Origin: an uncultured Pelagibacteraceae bacterium
GTDB lineage: Bacteria; Pseudomonadota; Alphaproteobacteria; Pelagibacterales; Pelagibacteraceae
Assembly (NCBI GenBank): GCA_902565935.1
Contig: CACFGT010000015.1
Coordinates: 1 to 34,610, forward strand
Length of the DNA: 34,610 bases
Direction: 5' to 3'
The number at the start of each line of letters is the position of its first letter. Positions within the stretch are counted from its first letter, which is position 1. Under the pieces are notes generated by a model, which saw nothing but the letters and a program-made list of their open reading frames with translations, did not search any database and was not told the origin of the DNA. This document shows positions 7,427 through 14,964 of the stretch, one piece after another. Position numbers and translations under genes: made by a program.

Positions 7427-8500
7427 ATGATCAAAAAGCCTTTAATTCTTGGAATTGAGTCTAGCTGCGATGAAACTGCTGCATCAGTTATTACTCAAAA
7501 TGAGCAAAATATTCCGATTATTCTATCTAATATCATATCAAGTCAGATTGACATACATAAAGAATTTGGAGGAGTAGTGCCTGAATTAGCAGCTCGATCA
7601 CATATTGAAAAAATTGATTTGATAGTTGAAAAAGCAATAAAAGATAGTGGTATTCAAATTGAAAATTTAGATGCAATAGCATCTACCGCTGGACCTGGAT
7701 TAATTGTTTGTCTTTCAGTGGGACTCGGTTTTGGTAAAGCTTTAGCAATATCACTTAACAAACCTTTTATAGCTGTAAATCATTTAGAGGGTCATGCTCT
7801 AAGTCCAAAACTTAATTGTAAACTAGATTATCCGTATCTTCTTTTGTTAATATCAGGTGGGCACTCTCAATATTTAAGTGTTGAAGGATTAGGAAAGTAT
7901 AAAAGACTCGGCACGACAATAGATGATGCTTTAGGTGAAGCATTTGACAAAACAGCAAAAATTTTAGGTATAGAGTTCCCCGGAGGCCCGCAAGTTGAAA
8001 TTCTTGCTTCTAAAGGAAATCCCAGAAAATTTGAACTGCCAAAACCAATATTTAACAAAGGTGGATGTAATCTGTCGTTCGCAGGTTTAAAAACAGCAGT
8101 GCTTAGAATTTCAAAAGATTTAAAATCAACCCAAGATAAGTATGATCTTGCAGCATCTTTTCAAAAAACAATTGAGGAAATACTTTATAAAAAAACTCAA
8201 ATTGCTTTTAAAGAATTTGAAAAAGTAAATAAGATTAAAGCTGATAAATTTGTTGTAGCCGGAGGTGTTGCCGCAAATTCAAATATAAGAAAAATGTTAA
8301 TCAATCTATGCAAGGAAAATGCTATTACACCAATATTTCCTAAGCAAGAATTATGTGGTGATAATGCAGCAATGATAGCCATGGTTGGATTAGAAAAATT
8401 TAAAAAGGGCGAGTTTAGTGAACTAAGTCATCCAGCAATTCCAAGATGGCCTCTAGATGAAAATGCAATTTTTCTTAAAGGGGCAGGAGTAAAATTATAA
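7427..8500 (+). CDS. tsaD: tRNA N6-threonylcarbamoyladenosine (t6A37) synthase subunit TsaD
   Basis: A 357-residue ASKHA-fold protein that transfers the threonylcarbamoyl group to A37 of ANN-decoding tRNAs. The N-terminus LGIESSCDETAASV is diagnostic. The metal-binding HLEGH motif is at residues 119-123, followed by LLISGGHSQY, the GEAFDKTAKILG segment, LSFAGLKTAV and AGGVAANS. The ATG start at 7427 fits the usual family start. Divergent pairing with hemC is seen in other Alphaproteobacteria. The EVE gene starts 3 bases after its stop, so the two are likely co-transcribed. Confidence 0.97.
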   Translation: MIKKPLILGIESSCDETAASVITQNEQNIPIILSNIISSQIDIHKEFGGVVPELAARSHIEKIDLIVEKAIKDSGIQIENLDAIASTAGPGLIVCLSVGLGFGKALAISLNKPFIAVNHLEGHALSPKLNCKLDYPYLLLLISGGHSQYLSVEGLGKYKRLGTTIDDALGEAFDKTAKILGIEFPGGPQVEILASKGNPRKFELPKPIFNKGGCNLSFAGLKTAVLRISKDLKSTQDKYDLAASFQKTIEEILYKKTQIAFKEFEKVNKIKADKFVVAGGVAANSNIRKMLINLCKENAITPIFPKQELCGDNAAMIAMVGLEKFKKGEFSELSHPAIPRWPLDENAIFLKGAGVKL

Positions 8501-8503
8501 TTA

Positions 8504-8923
8504 ATGAAAAAATCTTATTGGTTATTAAAATCTGAACCAGATGTTTGGTCAATTGAACAACAAAAGAGAGCAGGTGATAAGGGTGCACCTTGGGATGGCG
8601 TAAGAAATTACCAAGCTGCAAAAAATTTAAAATCAATGAAGAAAGGAGATCAGTGTTTTTTTTACCATTCAAATATTGGAAAAGAAATTGTTGGCATAGT
8701 GGAGGTTATTCGAGAGGCTTACTTGGATAAAACTGACCAATCTGGTCGGTTTGTAGCTGTCACAGTGAAATATGTGAAAAAATTAAACAAACCAATTACC
8801 TTAGAAAACATAAAAAAAAACAAGGAATTAAGCCATTTATCTTTAATTAAACAAAGTCGACTTTCAGTAATGCCAATTGACTCTAAAAGCTGGAAAATTT
8901 TAAATAACATGAGTAAACTTTGA
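8504..8923 (+). CDS. EVE domain-containing protein (THYN1-like)
   Basis: A 139-residue protein that is almost all EVE domain. It begins YWLLKSEPDVWS (residues 4-15), then DGVRNYQAAKNLKSM, GDQCFFYHSN and IVGIVEVIREAYLD; this order is characteristic. EVE domains belong to the PUA-like superfamily and are thought to bind modified bases in DNA or RNA; some partner with modification-dependent nucleases. No nuclease is next to it here, so a housekeeping RNA- or DNA-related role is more likely. It starts 3 bases after tsaD and ends 9 bases before the acs start. Confidence 0.92.
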   Translation: MKKSYWLLKSEPDVWSIEQQKRAGDKGAPWDGVRNYQAAKNLKSMKKGDQCFFYHSNIGKEIVGIVEVIREAYLDKTDQSGRFVAVTVKYVKKLNKPITLENIKKNKELSHLSLIKQSRLSVMPIDSKSWKILNNMSKL

Positions 8924-8932
8924 GAATTAAAT

Positions 8933-11029
8933 ATGCCTAAAAAAAAGAAAAAACCTAAAACAAAAAAGAAATTGTCCAAAATTAAAAGGAAAAAAGGTAC
9001 ATCAAAAAAAAGAGTTTCGAAAAGAAAAAAAGTTCTTACAAGAAAGAAAGTATCAAAAAATAAAACATCTAAAGTTAAAAATGATAACTCTACACAAGAA
9101 ACTATTTTTAAGACAAGGCCCGACTGGTTAAAAAATAGTCTTGTAAATAAATCTCAATATCAAGCTAAATATAGTGAATCTATTAAAAATAATAATACAT
9201 TTTGGAAAAAAGAAGGAAAGAGAATTACCTGGATAAAACCTTACAAAAAAATTAAGGATGTAAAGTATAGCAAAGAAGAAGTGAGAATTAAATGGTATGA
9301 AGATGGAACATTAAATGCGTCTGCTAATTGTGTTGATAGGCATCTAAAAGATAAAAAAGACAAAACCGCAATTATTTGGGTTGGGGATGACCCTAAGGAC
9401 TCTCAAAAGATTTCTTACAAACAACTACATCAAAAAGTTTCAAAAGCAGCTAACGGATTAAAAAAATTAGGTATCAAGAAAGGTGACAGAGTTACAATAT
9501 ATTTAACTATGATCCCAGAGTTAGCAGTATTAATGTTGGCTTGTGCAAGAATTGGTGCAATCCATTCAATTATCTTTGGAGGTTTTTCTGCAGAGTCTAT
9601 AGCCGGTAGGGTAAATGATTGCGAGTCTGAATATATAATAACTGCGGATGAGGGTGTAAGAGGAGGAAAAACCATTCCTTTAAAAGCTACAACTGACGAA
9701 GCTCTTACCAATTGTCCAAATGTGAAGAAATGTATTGTTGTTAAAAGAACTGGAAATTATGTTTATTGGGATAATGATAGAGATGTTTGGTATCATGAAT
9801 TAATCAAAGATGTTTCAAACATTTGCGAGCCAGAAGAGATGAATGCGGAAGATCCTTTATTCATCTTGTACACTTCTGGATCAACAGGAAAGCCAAAAGG
9901 AGTTTTGCATACTACGGGTGGTTACATGGTCTATGCATCAATGACTCATCAGTATATCTTTAATTATAAACCAAAGGATATATATTGGTGCACTGCTGAT
10001 ATTGGTTGGGTTACTGGACACAGCTATATTATTTATGGACCATTATCAAACGGAGCTACCACTATTATGTTTGAGGGTGTTCCAAATTATCCTGACAGTT
10101 CAAGATGGTGGCAGATTGTTGATAAATATAAAGTGAATACTTTCTACACAGCACCAACAGCAATCAGAGCACTAATGCGAGAAGGTGATCAGCCAGTAAA
10201 TAAAACATCAAGAAAATCTTTAAAATTGTTAGGCACTGTTGGAGAGCCAATAAATCCTGAGGCCTGGATGTGGTATTTTAATACAGTTGGGAATTCAAAA
10301 TGTCCAATTGTTGATACATGGTGGCAAACTGAAACTGGTGGAATTTTAATTGCACCACAAACTGGTGCTATTCCTTTAAAACCAGGTTCTGCTACTAAGC
10401 CTTTTTATGGTATTAAACCGGTCTTGGTAGACAAAGATGGAAAAGAAATAAAAGGGCAAGGAGAAGGTAGATTATGCATAGCTCAATCTTGGCCAGGTCA
10501 GATGAGAACAGTCTATGGAGACCATCAAAGATTTATAGATACTTATTTTTCTCAATTTGATGGTAAATATTTTACAGGTGATGGATGTAGACGAGATAAA
10601 GATGGTTACTATTGGATTACAGGTAGAGTCGACGATGTAATAATTGTATCAGGACATAACCTTGGTACTGCAGAGATAGAAAGTGCATTCGTTGCTCATC
10701 CTAAAGTTGCTGAAGCAGCTGTTGTTGGATATCCACATGATATAAAAGGAAATGGATTATATTGTTATGTAACTCTTAACGCAGGCGAGTCTGAAACTGG
10801 AGATCTTGAAAGAGAATTAAAACTTTGGGTTAGAAAACAAATTGGACCTTTGGCTACTCCTGATCTAATACATTTTACACCAGGACTTCCTAAAACAAGA
10901 TCTGGAAAAATTATGAGGAGGATTTTAAGAAAGATTGCTGCTAATGAACACGGTCAATTAGGTGATACCACCACTTTAGCAGATCCAAGTGTGGTAGATA
11001 GTTTAGTTGATAATAGAAAAAATACCTAA
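8933..11029 (+). CDS. acsA: Acetyl-CoA synthetase with N-terminal Lys/Arg-rich tail
   Basis: A 698-residue AMP-forming acetate-CoA ligase. The adenylate P-loop [11 protein letters not shown] is at residues 313-323, TWWQTETGG lies in the middle of the chain, and the C-terminal [11 protein letters not shown] carries the Lys (K659) that is acetylated in Acs homologues. The core starts near residue 60. Before it is a tail in which 24 of the first 50 residues are Lys and 4 are Arg. No other ATG lies upstream of the core, so the tail is probably real. There is no clear Shine-Dalgarno sequence. The nearby sodium/acetate-type symporter (11776-13850) suggests uptake followed by activation to acetyl-CoA. 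The stop overlaps the convergent gene's stop by four bases. Confidence 0.97.
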   Translation: MPKKKKKPKTKKKLSKIKRKKGTSKKRVSKRKKVLTRKKVSKNKTSKVKNDNSTQETIFKTRPDWLKNSLVNKSQYQAKYSESIKNNNTFWKKEGKRITWIKPYKKIKDVKYSKEEVRIKWYEDGTLNASANCVDRHLKDKKDKTAIIWVGDDPKDSQKISYKQLHQKVSKAANGLKKLGIKKGDRVTIYLTMIPELAVLMLACARIGAIHSIIFGGFSAESIAGRVNDCESEYIITADEGVRGGKTIPLKATTDEALTNCPNVKKCIVVKRTGNYVYWDNDRDVWYHELIKDVSNICEPEEMNAEDPLFILYTSGSTGKPKGVLHTTGGYMVYASMTHQYIFNYKPKDIYWCTADIGWVTGHSYIIYGPLSNGATTIMFEGVPNYPDSSRWWQIVDKYKVNTFYTAPTAIRALMREGDQPVNKTSRKSLKLLGTVGEPINPEAWMWYFNTVGNSKCPIVDTWWQTETGGILIAPQTGAIPLKPGSATKPFYGIKPVLVDKDGKEIKGQGEGRLCIAQSWPGQMRTVYGDHQRFIDTYFSQFDGKYFTGDGCRRDKDGYYWITGRVDDVIIVSGHNLGTAEIESAFVAHPKVAEAAVVGYPHDIKGNGLYCYVTLNAGESETGDLERELKLWVRKQIGPLATPDLIHFTPGLPKTRSGKIMRRILRKIAANEHGQLGDTTTLADPSVVDSLVDNRKNT

Positions 11030-11649
11030 AGATTAATTCTCTCTTTAAATTCTTTTTTAACAATATCCCATTTCAAAATAACTGAGTTTAGAACTATTTT
11101 TCGATCTAATACTTTTAATTCCTCAGCTATTGGGGCCCATTTATACAGTGATAGCGCACTTGGATTAAATGGTAAGTCACCATGATAAGTGTCCCAATTA
11201 ATATCTTTTAGTCTTTCTTCAAAATTTTTTTTTGCTTCCTCAATTATATCATTTGGCATTTTATTAGAGATTTCATCATCTAGAATGTTCAAAAAAATTT
11301 CTTTAGCCTTTTCTATCCCATTGTAATTAAAATTTGTTTTTAAATATGAAAAAGTAAAAAAGGTAAGGTCTTGTAATGCCATTGCATAAATATTCCATTT
11401 GGCTAAGTTGACTGAAGCCATAAATTCATCATTTTCAAAATGAAGAACATACCTAGTTCCCATTCTGGTCTTTAAATATCCATATAATGTCACCTGCGTA
11501 ACCCAGGCAGATTTTGTTTGGATAAAATTTTCAAGGGCGTTCAGATCTTTAATTTTTGATTTTGGGACAAAAGCCTTGAAAAGTGCAAAAAGGTAGATCT
11601 TAAAATCTCTCCAAGTTAAATCTTTCCAGGTAAGTTTGTATTTTCCCAT
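11026..11649 (-). CDS. Conserved-looking unknown protein between acs and the symporter operon
   Basis: A 207-residue soluble-looking protein rich in aromatic residues ([12 protein letters not shown] start; [17 protein letters not shown], and [14 protein letters not shown] in the middle). I recognise no enzyme motif and no signal peptide. ATG at 11649 is preferred over an in-frame TTG at 11661, because GAGGG lies about five bases before the ATG on the minus strand (11655-11659), a good ribosome-binding site. It ends convergent to acs with shared bases (CTAA, 11026-11029) and is divergent from the symporter across 126 bases. Its place between acetate-activation and uptake genes suggests, but does not show, a link to that pathway. 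Confidence 0.75.
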   Translation of the reverse strand: MGKYKLTWKDLTWRDFKIYLFALFKAFVPKSKIKDLNALENFIQTKSAWVTQVTLYGYLKTRMGTRYVLHFENDEFMASVNLAKWNIYAMALQDLTFFTFSYLKTNFNYNGIEKAKEIFLNILDDEISNKMPNDIIEEAKKNFEERLKDINWDTYHGDLPFNPSALSLYKWAPIAEELKVLDRKIVLNSVILKWDIVKKEFKERINL

Positions 11650-11764
11650 AAAAACCCTCAATTTCTAGTATTTATACCTCAAAAACCCCCCTAATATGAA
11701 CAATTTTAACACTTTAAATCTCTTTCATAATGGTTATGGTTTTGGCCAGTTATAACTAAAAAGA

Positions 11765-11770
11765 GAGAGG
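11765..11770 (+). promoter_or_regulatory. Strong Shine-Dalgarno sequence for the symporter small subunit
   Basis: GAGAGG, within AGAGAGAGG, stands five bases before the ATG at 11776. Most genes in this window show no comparable purine-rich site, so this one points to efficient translation of the symporter operon. The spacer upstream also holds a ten-base palindrome AGTTATAACT (11748-11757), which could be an operator or chance in AT-rich DNA. I could not assign -35/-10 boxes with confidence. Confidence 0.7.
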
Positions 11771-11775
11771 TATAA

Positions 11776-12036
11776 ATGTCAAAACAAGCACAACACTGGG
11801 AAAAAACCAGGGGATTGTTAATGGTAACGTTAGCAATCTGGTTTGTATTCTCAATTGGCATCTTCCTTTTCGGAGCAGAGATGAACGAAGTAACAGGTCC
11901 ATTTGGATACCCGTTAACTTACTGGTTCACTTGTCAAGGTTCTCTTGGAATTTTCGTAATCTTAATTTTCTGGTTTGCGAATAGACAAGAAAAAATTGAT
12001 GAAGAGTTCGGCTTCAGTGAAAGAGGAGACGACTAA
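11776..12036 (+). CDS. Sodium/solute symporter small subunit (DUF4212 family)
   Basis: An 86-residue protein with two transmembrane helices (about residues 15-35 and 48-70). The order is HWEKTRGLLMVTLAIWFVFS, then FGYPLTYWFTCQGS, then an ANRQEKIDEEFG tail. This matches the DUF4212 small subunit always found directly before VC_2705-type sodium/solute symporters. Its stop and the next start share one base (TAATG), so the two proteins are translationally coupled and probably form a complex in the inner membrane. Start choice is supported by the strong Shine-Dalgarno sequence. Confidence 0.92.
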   Translation: MSKQAQHWEKTRGLLMVTLAIWFVFSIGIFLFGAEMNEVTGPFGYPLTYWFTCQGSLGIFVILIFWFANRQEKIDEEFGFSERGDD

Positions 12037-13850
12037 TGATAAAAGGTAATTTTATAGACAATTTGCCTAAAGTTTATGGAATCTATACAGGTGGATTTTT
12101 AGCTTTCATAATCATTATGGCAATTGCTGAGCAGATGGGTATGTCAGCTAAAGCTATCGGAATTTGTTTCGTAGCATTTACAGTAGCCATCTACGCGATA
12201 ATTGGATATCTATCACGTACAGCTCAAGCAGATGCGTATTACGTAGCTGGAAGACAAGTGCCTACCGTGTTCAATGGAATGGCGACTGCAGCAGACTGGA
12301 TGTCTGGTGCATCGTTCGTTGCCATGGCGGGTGGTATCTACTTCAAAGGTTACGGCTATATGGCACTACTTGTTGGTTGGACTGGTGGATATGTGTTAGT
12401 TGCGTCTTTATTAGCACCATACCTAAGAAAGTTTGGCTGTTACACAGTTCCAGATTTCATTGGTACAAGATACGGTGGTAATTTAGCAAGGTTACTTGCA
12501 GTAATAGTTTTAACTGTTGCTTCATTTACTTATGTGACTGCACAAATTAACGCTACAGGTACTATTGCATCTGTTGCTCTTGATATTCCATTCCAATACG
12601 CAGTTTATGTTGGACTAATAAGTATCTTATTATGTTCAATGTTAGGTGGAATGAGAGGAGTAACTTGGACACAAGTAGCACAGTACATTGTACTAATTAT
12701 AGCTTATTTACTTCCAGTATTCTGGATCAGTAACAAAATGGGTGCGGGTTTCTTCCCACACTTTATGTTAGCTGATGAAGTTTCTAGGATTGCTGAATTA
12801 GAAGCTCAGTTTGGTTTTGTAAAAAACTCAGCTGAAAATCTAAAGGAAGTACCTAAAGGCTTAGCTGGAATAACTAAAGCTCACTCAGCGGTTAATGCTA
12901 CACCTTGGGCATTTATTTCATTAGCACTAGCGATGATGATGGGAACAGCTTCATTACCGCACGTGATGATGAGATATTTCACTACTCCAAGTGTAAAAGC
13001 AGCTAGAAAATCAGTAGGTTGGTCATTATTCTTTATCTTCCTACTTTATTCTTCTGCTCCAATGTTAGCTACGCTGTCTAAATTGTCATTGATTGATCCG
13101 TCATTACCAACTGGTATTATCGGTAAATCAATTGCAGAAGTTCAATCGATAGATTGGTATCAAAACTGGAACCAAGCAAACTTAATGTTTGTAAGCGACT
13201 TTAACGGAAATGGAACTCTTGAATTAAACGAGTTTTTCATGGGTGGTAAAGCCGTTGTGTTAGCAACTCCAGAAATAGCTGGATTACCATATGTAATCTC
13301 AGGTCTAGTTGCTGCTGGAGGTATGGCTGCTGCCATGTCTACAGCTGATGGTTTGATTCTAGCGATTGCAAATGCTTTATCTCATGACTTGTACTACAAG
13401 ATCATTGATCCAAAAGCAGAAACTGCAAAACGACTAGTTGTTGCAAGGGTATTACTTGTAGTAATTGGTTTTGCTGGAGCAACTATTGCAGCAATGGAGA
13501 TCCAAGGTATCTTAGGTTCGGTAATCTGGGCTTTTGACTTTGCGATGTCTGGATTGTTCTTCCCACTTGTACTAGGTGTATGGTGGAAGAGAGCTAACAG
13601 AGAAGGTGCTATAGCTGGTATGGCTTTAGGATTAATTTCTGGTGCTGGTTACCTAATTTGGGTAAGAAACGGCGGAAGTGGATTCTTAGGTATTACACAG
13701 TTAACGTTTGGTATCTTTGGTTCAGCTGTCAGCTTAGTAGCTATGGTAGTAGTAAGTTTAATTACTGCAGAGCCTAATGCTGCAACGCAAAAAATGGTTG
13801 ATGAGGTTCGAGTACCATCTGGTAAATCGATCCTTGGTAAACAACACTAA
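12036..13850 (+). CDS. Sodium/solute symporter large subunit, probable acetate/short-chain carboxylate transporter (ActP-like)
   Basis: A 604-residue SSS-family permease with about 13 hydrophobic helices. Family features are YYVAGRQVPTVFNGMATAADWMSGASF (about 67-93), GYVLVASLLAPYLRKFG, PHVMMRYFTTPSVKAAR and the STADGLILAIANALSHDLYY segment. It fits the VC_2705 subgroup that pairs with DUF4212. An EF-hand-like loop DxNxNGxLxxxE lies at residues 388-399 in a hydrophilic loop. The substrate is inferred as acetate from acs nearby and from ActP relatives; other monocarboxylates or amino acids are possible. Codon use here looks richer in C-ending codons than in its neighbours, consistent with high expression. 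The operon ends at an intrinsic terminator 12 bases downstream. Confidence 0.92.
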   Translation: MIKGNFIDNLPKVYGIYTGGFLAFIIIMAIAEQMGMSAKAIGICFVAFTVAIYAIIGYLSRTAQADAYYVAGRQVPTVFNGMATAADWMSGASFVAMAGGIYFKGYGYMALLVGWTGGYVLVASLLAPYLRKFGCYTVPDFIGTRYGGNLARLLAVIVLTVASFTYVTAQINATGTIASVALDIPFQYAVYVGLISILLCSMLGGMRGVTWTQVAQYIVLIIAYLLPVFWISNKMGAGFFPHFMLADEVSRIAELEAQFGFVKNSAENLKEVPKGLAGITKAHSAVNATPWAFISLALAMMMGTASLPHVMMRYFTTPSVKAARKSVGWSLFFIFLLYSSAPMLATLSKLSLIDPSLPTGIIGKSIAEVQSIDWYQNWNQANLMFVSDFNGNGTLELNEFFMGGKAVVLATPEIAGLPYVISGLVAAGGMAAAMSTADGLILAIANALSHDLYYKIIDPKAETAKRLVVARVLLVVIGFAGATIAAMEIQGILGSVIWAFDFAMSGLFFPLVLGVWWKRANREGAIAGMALGLISGAGYLIWVRNGGSGFLGITQLTFGIFGSAVSLVAMVVVSLITAEPNAATQKMVDEVRVPSGKSILGKQH

Positions 13851-13861
13851 ATAAATCTTCT

Positions 13862-13888
13862 AAAGGGGCGATTAATTTCGCCCCTTTT
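13862..13888 (+). terminator. Rho-independent terminator of the symporter operon
   Basis: A perfect ten-base stem AAAGGGGCGA (13862-13871) / TCGCCCCTTT (13878-13887) encloses a six-base loop TTAATT and is followed by T-rich sequence. The GC-rich core is striking in this AT-rich window, and it begins 12 bases after the permease stop. The symmetric A-run and T-run would let it act on both strands, but only the plus-strand operon ends here. Confidence 0.9.
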
Positions 13889-13916
13889 ATAATTCAGTTT
13901 TCAAGTATTTTTTTTA

Positions 13917-14273
13917 ATGTCAGCTAACTTTCATCCTCTAGTTTATATAATTGATTATATATTGGGTGTAATCATGTGGACTTTAATTGGAAGAGTAGCA
14001 ATGAATATATTTCAAAGAGAAGACTCACAATTTTTTTTCATGAAGGTATTTGTTAAATTTACAAATCCTTTAATTGTTTTGTTTAAACCAATAACTCCTT
14101 CATTTATAATTGGTCCTTTAGTTCCCTTATATGTGGCTTGGTTTTTTTTCATGATAAGATTTTATCTAATGCCTTGGGTTTTAGGATATTCTGTGATGGG
14201 AATGTTATCTTTTCCATTGGAAAGCGAAATTTCAAGACAAATTTATCAATTTTTTAATTCAATTAAATTTTAA
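13917..14273 (+). CDS. YggT-like integral membrane protein
   Basis: A 118-residue protein. A hydrophobic helix near residues 8-30 is followed by NIFQREDSQFFFMKVFVKFTNP and LFKPITPSFIIGPLVPLY. The latter resembles the YggT core, in which a partner helix pair flanks a 'TNPxxxxxxPIxPsf' element. A further hydrophobic region covers about 68-100. Function is unknown. It lies after the symporter terminator and 27 bases before rpe, so it probably begins a new transcript. Family membership is less certain than for the 4377-4667 protein. Confidence 0.65.
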   Translation: MSANFHPLVYIIDYILGVIMWTLIGRVAMNIFQREDSQFFFMKVFVKFTNPLIVLFKPITPSFIIGPLVPLYVAWFFFMIRFYLMPWVLGYSVMGMLSFPLESEISRQIYQFFNSIKF

Positions 14274-14274
14274 A

Positions 14275-14302
14275 ATTGATACTAGTAAATTTAGTTATCA
14301 AT
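14275..14302 (+). promoter_or_regulatory. Hairpin covering the rpe start codon
   Basis: ATTGATACTA (14275-14284) can pair with TAG-(T)-TATCAAT (14292-14302), giving ten base pairs with one bulged T and a seven-base loop. The first two bases of the rpe ATG (14301-14303) lie in the stem, so the structure could limit initiation. There is no T-tract after it, which argues against a terminator. It is AT-rich, so stability at growth temperature is uncertain. Confidence 0.4.
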
Positions 14303-14960
14303 GAAAAAAATACAAATTTCACCTTCAATTTTATCTGCTGATTTTAGCAACTTAGGTGAAGAAATACGAAAATTAGAAAAAGCTGGTGCAGACATGATCC
14401 ATGTGGATGTAATGGATGGTCATTTTGTTCCAAATCTTACTATTGGGCCTCCTGTAATTAAAGCTTTAAAAAAATATACTTCATTGATTTTTGATGTTCA
14501 TTTAATGATTTCACCAGTGCATAAATACATAGAGGCTTACTCAGACTCAGGTGCAGATATCATTACTATACACCCTGAAGCAACAGACGATTTAAGCGCA
14601 TCTATTTTAAAGATAAAAGAATTAAAAAAAAAGGTTGGTGTTTCTTTAAATCCTGAAACCAAAATTGATACAATTTTAAAGCACTTAAGCAAAATTGATT
14701 TAGTATTAATAATGAGTGTAAACCCAGGTTTTGGAGGTCAAAAATTTATGCCTGAAGTTTTAGATAAAGTAAAAAAGTTAAAAAAAATTAGAGATGAAAA
14801 GAAACTCAATTTTGATATTGAGATTGATGGTGGAATAAATTTTGAAAATTCAAAAACAGCTATAGAAGCAGGAGTAAATATTCTTGTATCAGGCACAACA
14901 ATTTTTAAAAGCAATAATGGAGATATAAAAAAAAATATTGAGTTATTAAAATCTATATAA
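14301..14960 (+). CDS. rpe: Ribulose-phosphate 3-epimerase
   Basis: A 219-residue TIM-barrel enzyme interconverting ribulose-5-phosphate and xylulose-5-phosphate in the non-oxidative pentose phosphate pathway. Motifs: SPSILSADFSNLG (start), the metal-site segment HVDVMDGHFVPNLTIGP, FDVHLMI, VNPGFGGQKF with the phosphate-binding glycines, and the C-terminal DGGIN plus a VSGTTIF segment. Length is normal. The neighbours rpe, heparinase-family gene and purH in a row are a known alphaproteobacterial arrangement. Initiation may be affected by the hairpin at 14275-14302. Confidence 0.96.
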   Translation: MKKIQISPSILSADFSNLGEEIRKLEKAGADMIHVDVMDGHFVPNLTIGPPVIKALKKYTSLIFDVHLMISPVHKYIEAYSDSGADIITIHPEATDDLSASILKIKELKKKVGVSLNPETKIDTILKHLSKIDLVLIMSVNPGFGGQKFMPEVLDKVKKLKKIRDEKKLNFDIEIDGGINFENSKTAIEAGVNILVSGTTIFKSNNGDIKKNIELLKSI

Positions 14961-14964
14961 CATA

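Noticed and set aside
11650-11661. TTG start for the 207-residue unknown protein
   Set aside because: The ATG at 11649 has a good ribosome-binding site at the right distance; the TTG covers part of that site.
11670-11777. Perfect 11-base inverted repeat (11670-11680 and 11767-11777) around the symporter upstream region
   Set aside because: The arms are 86 bases apart, one arm overlaps the Shine-Dalgarno sequence and start codon, and a match of this length is plausible by chance in AT-rich DNA.
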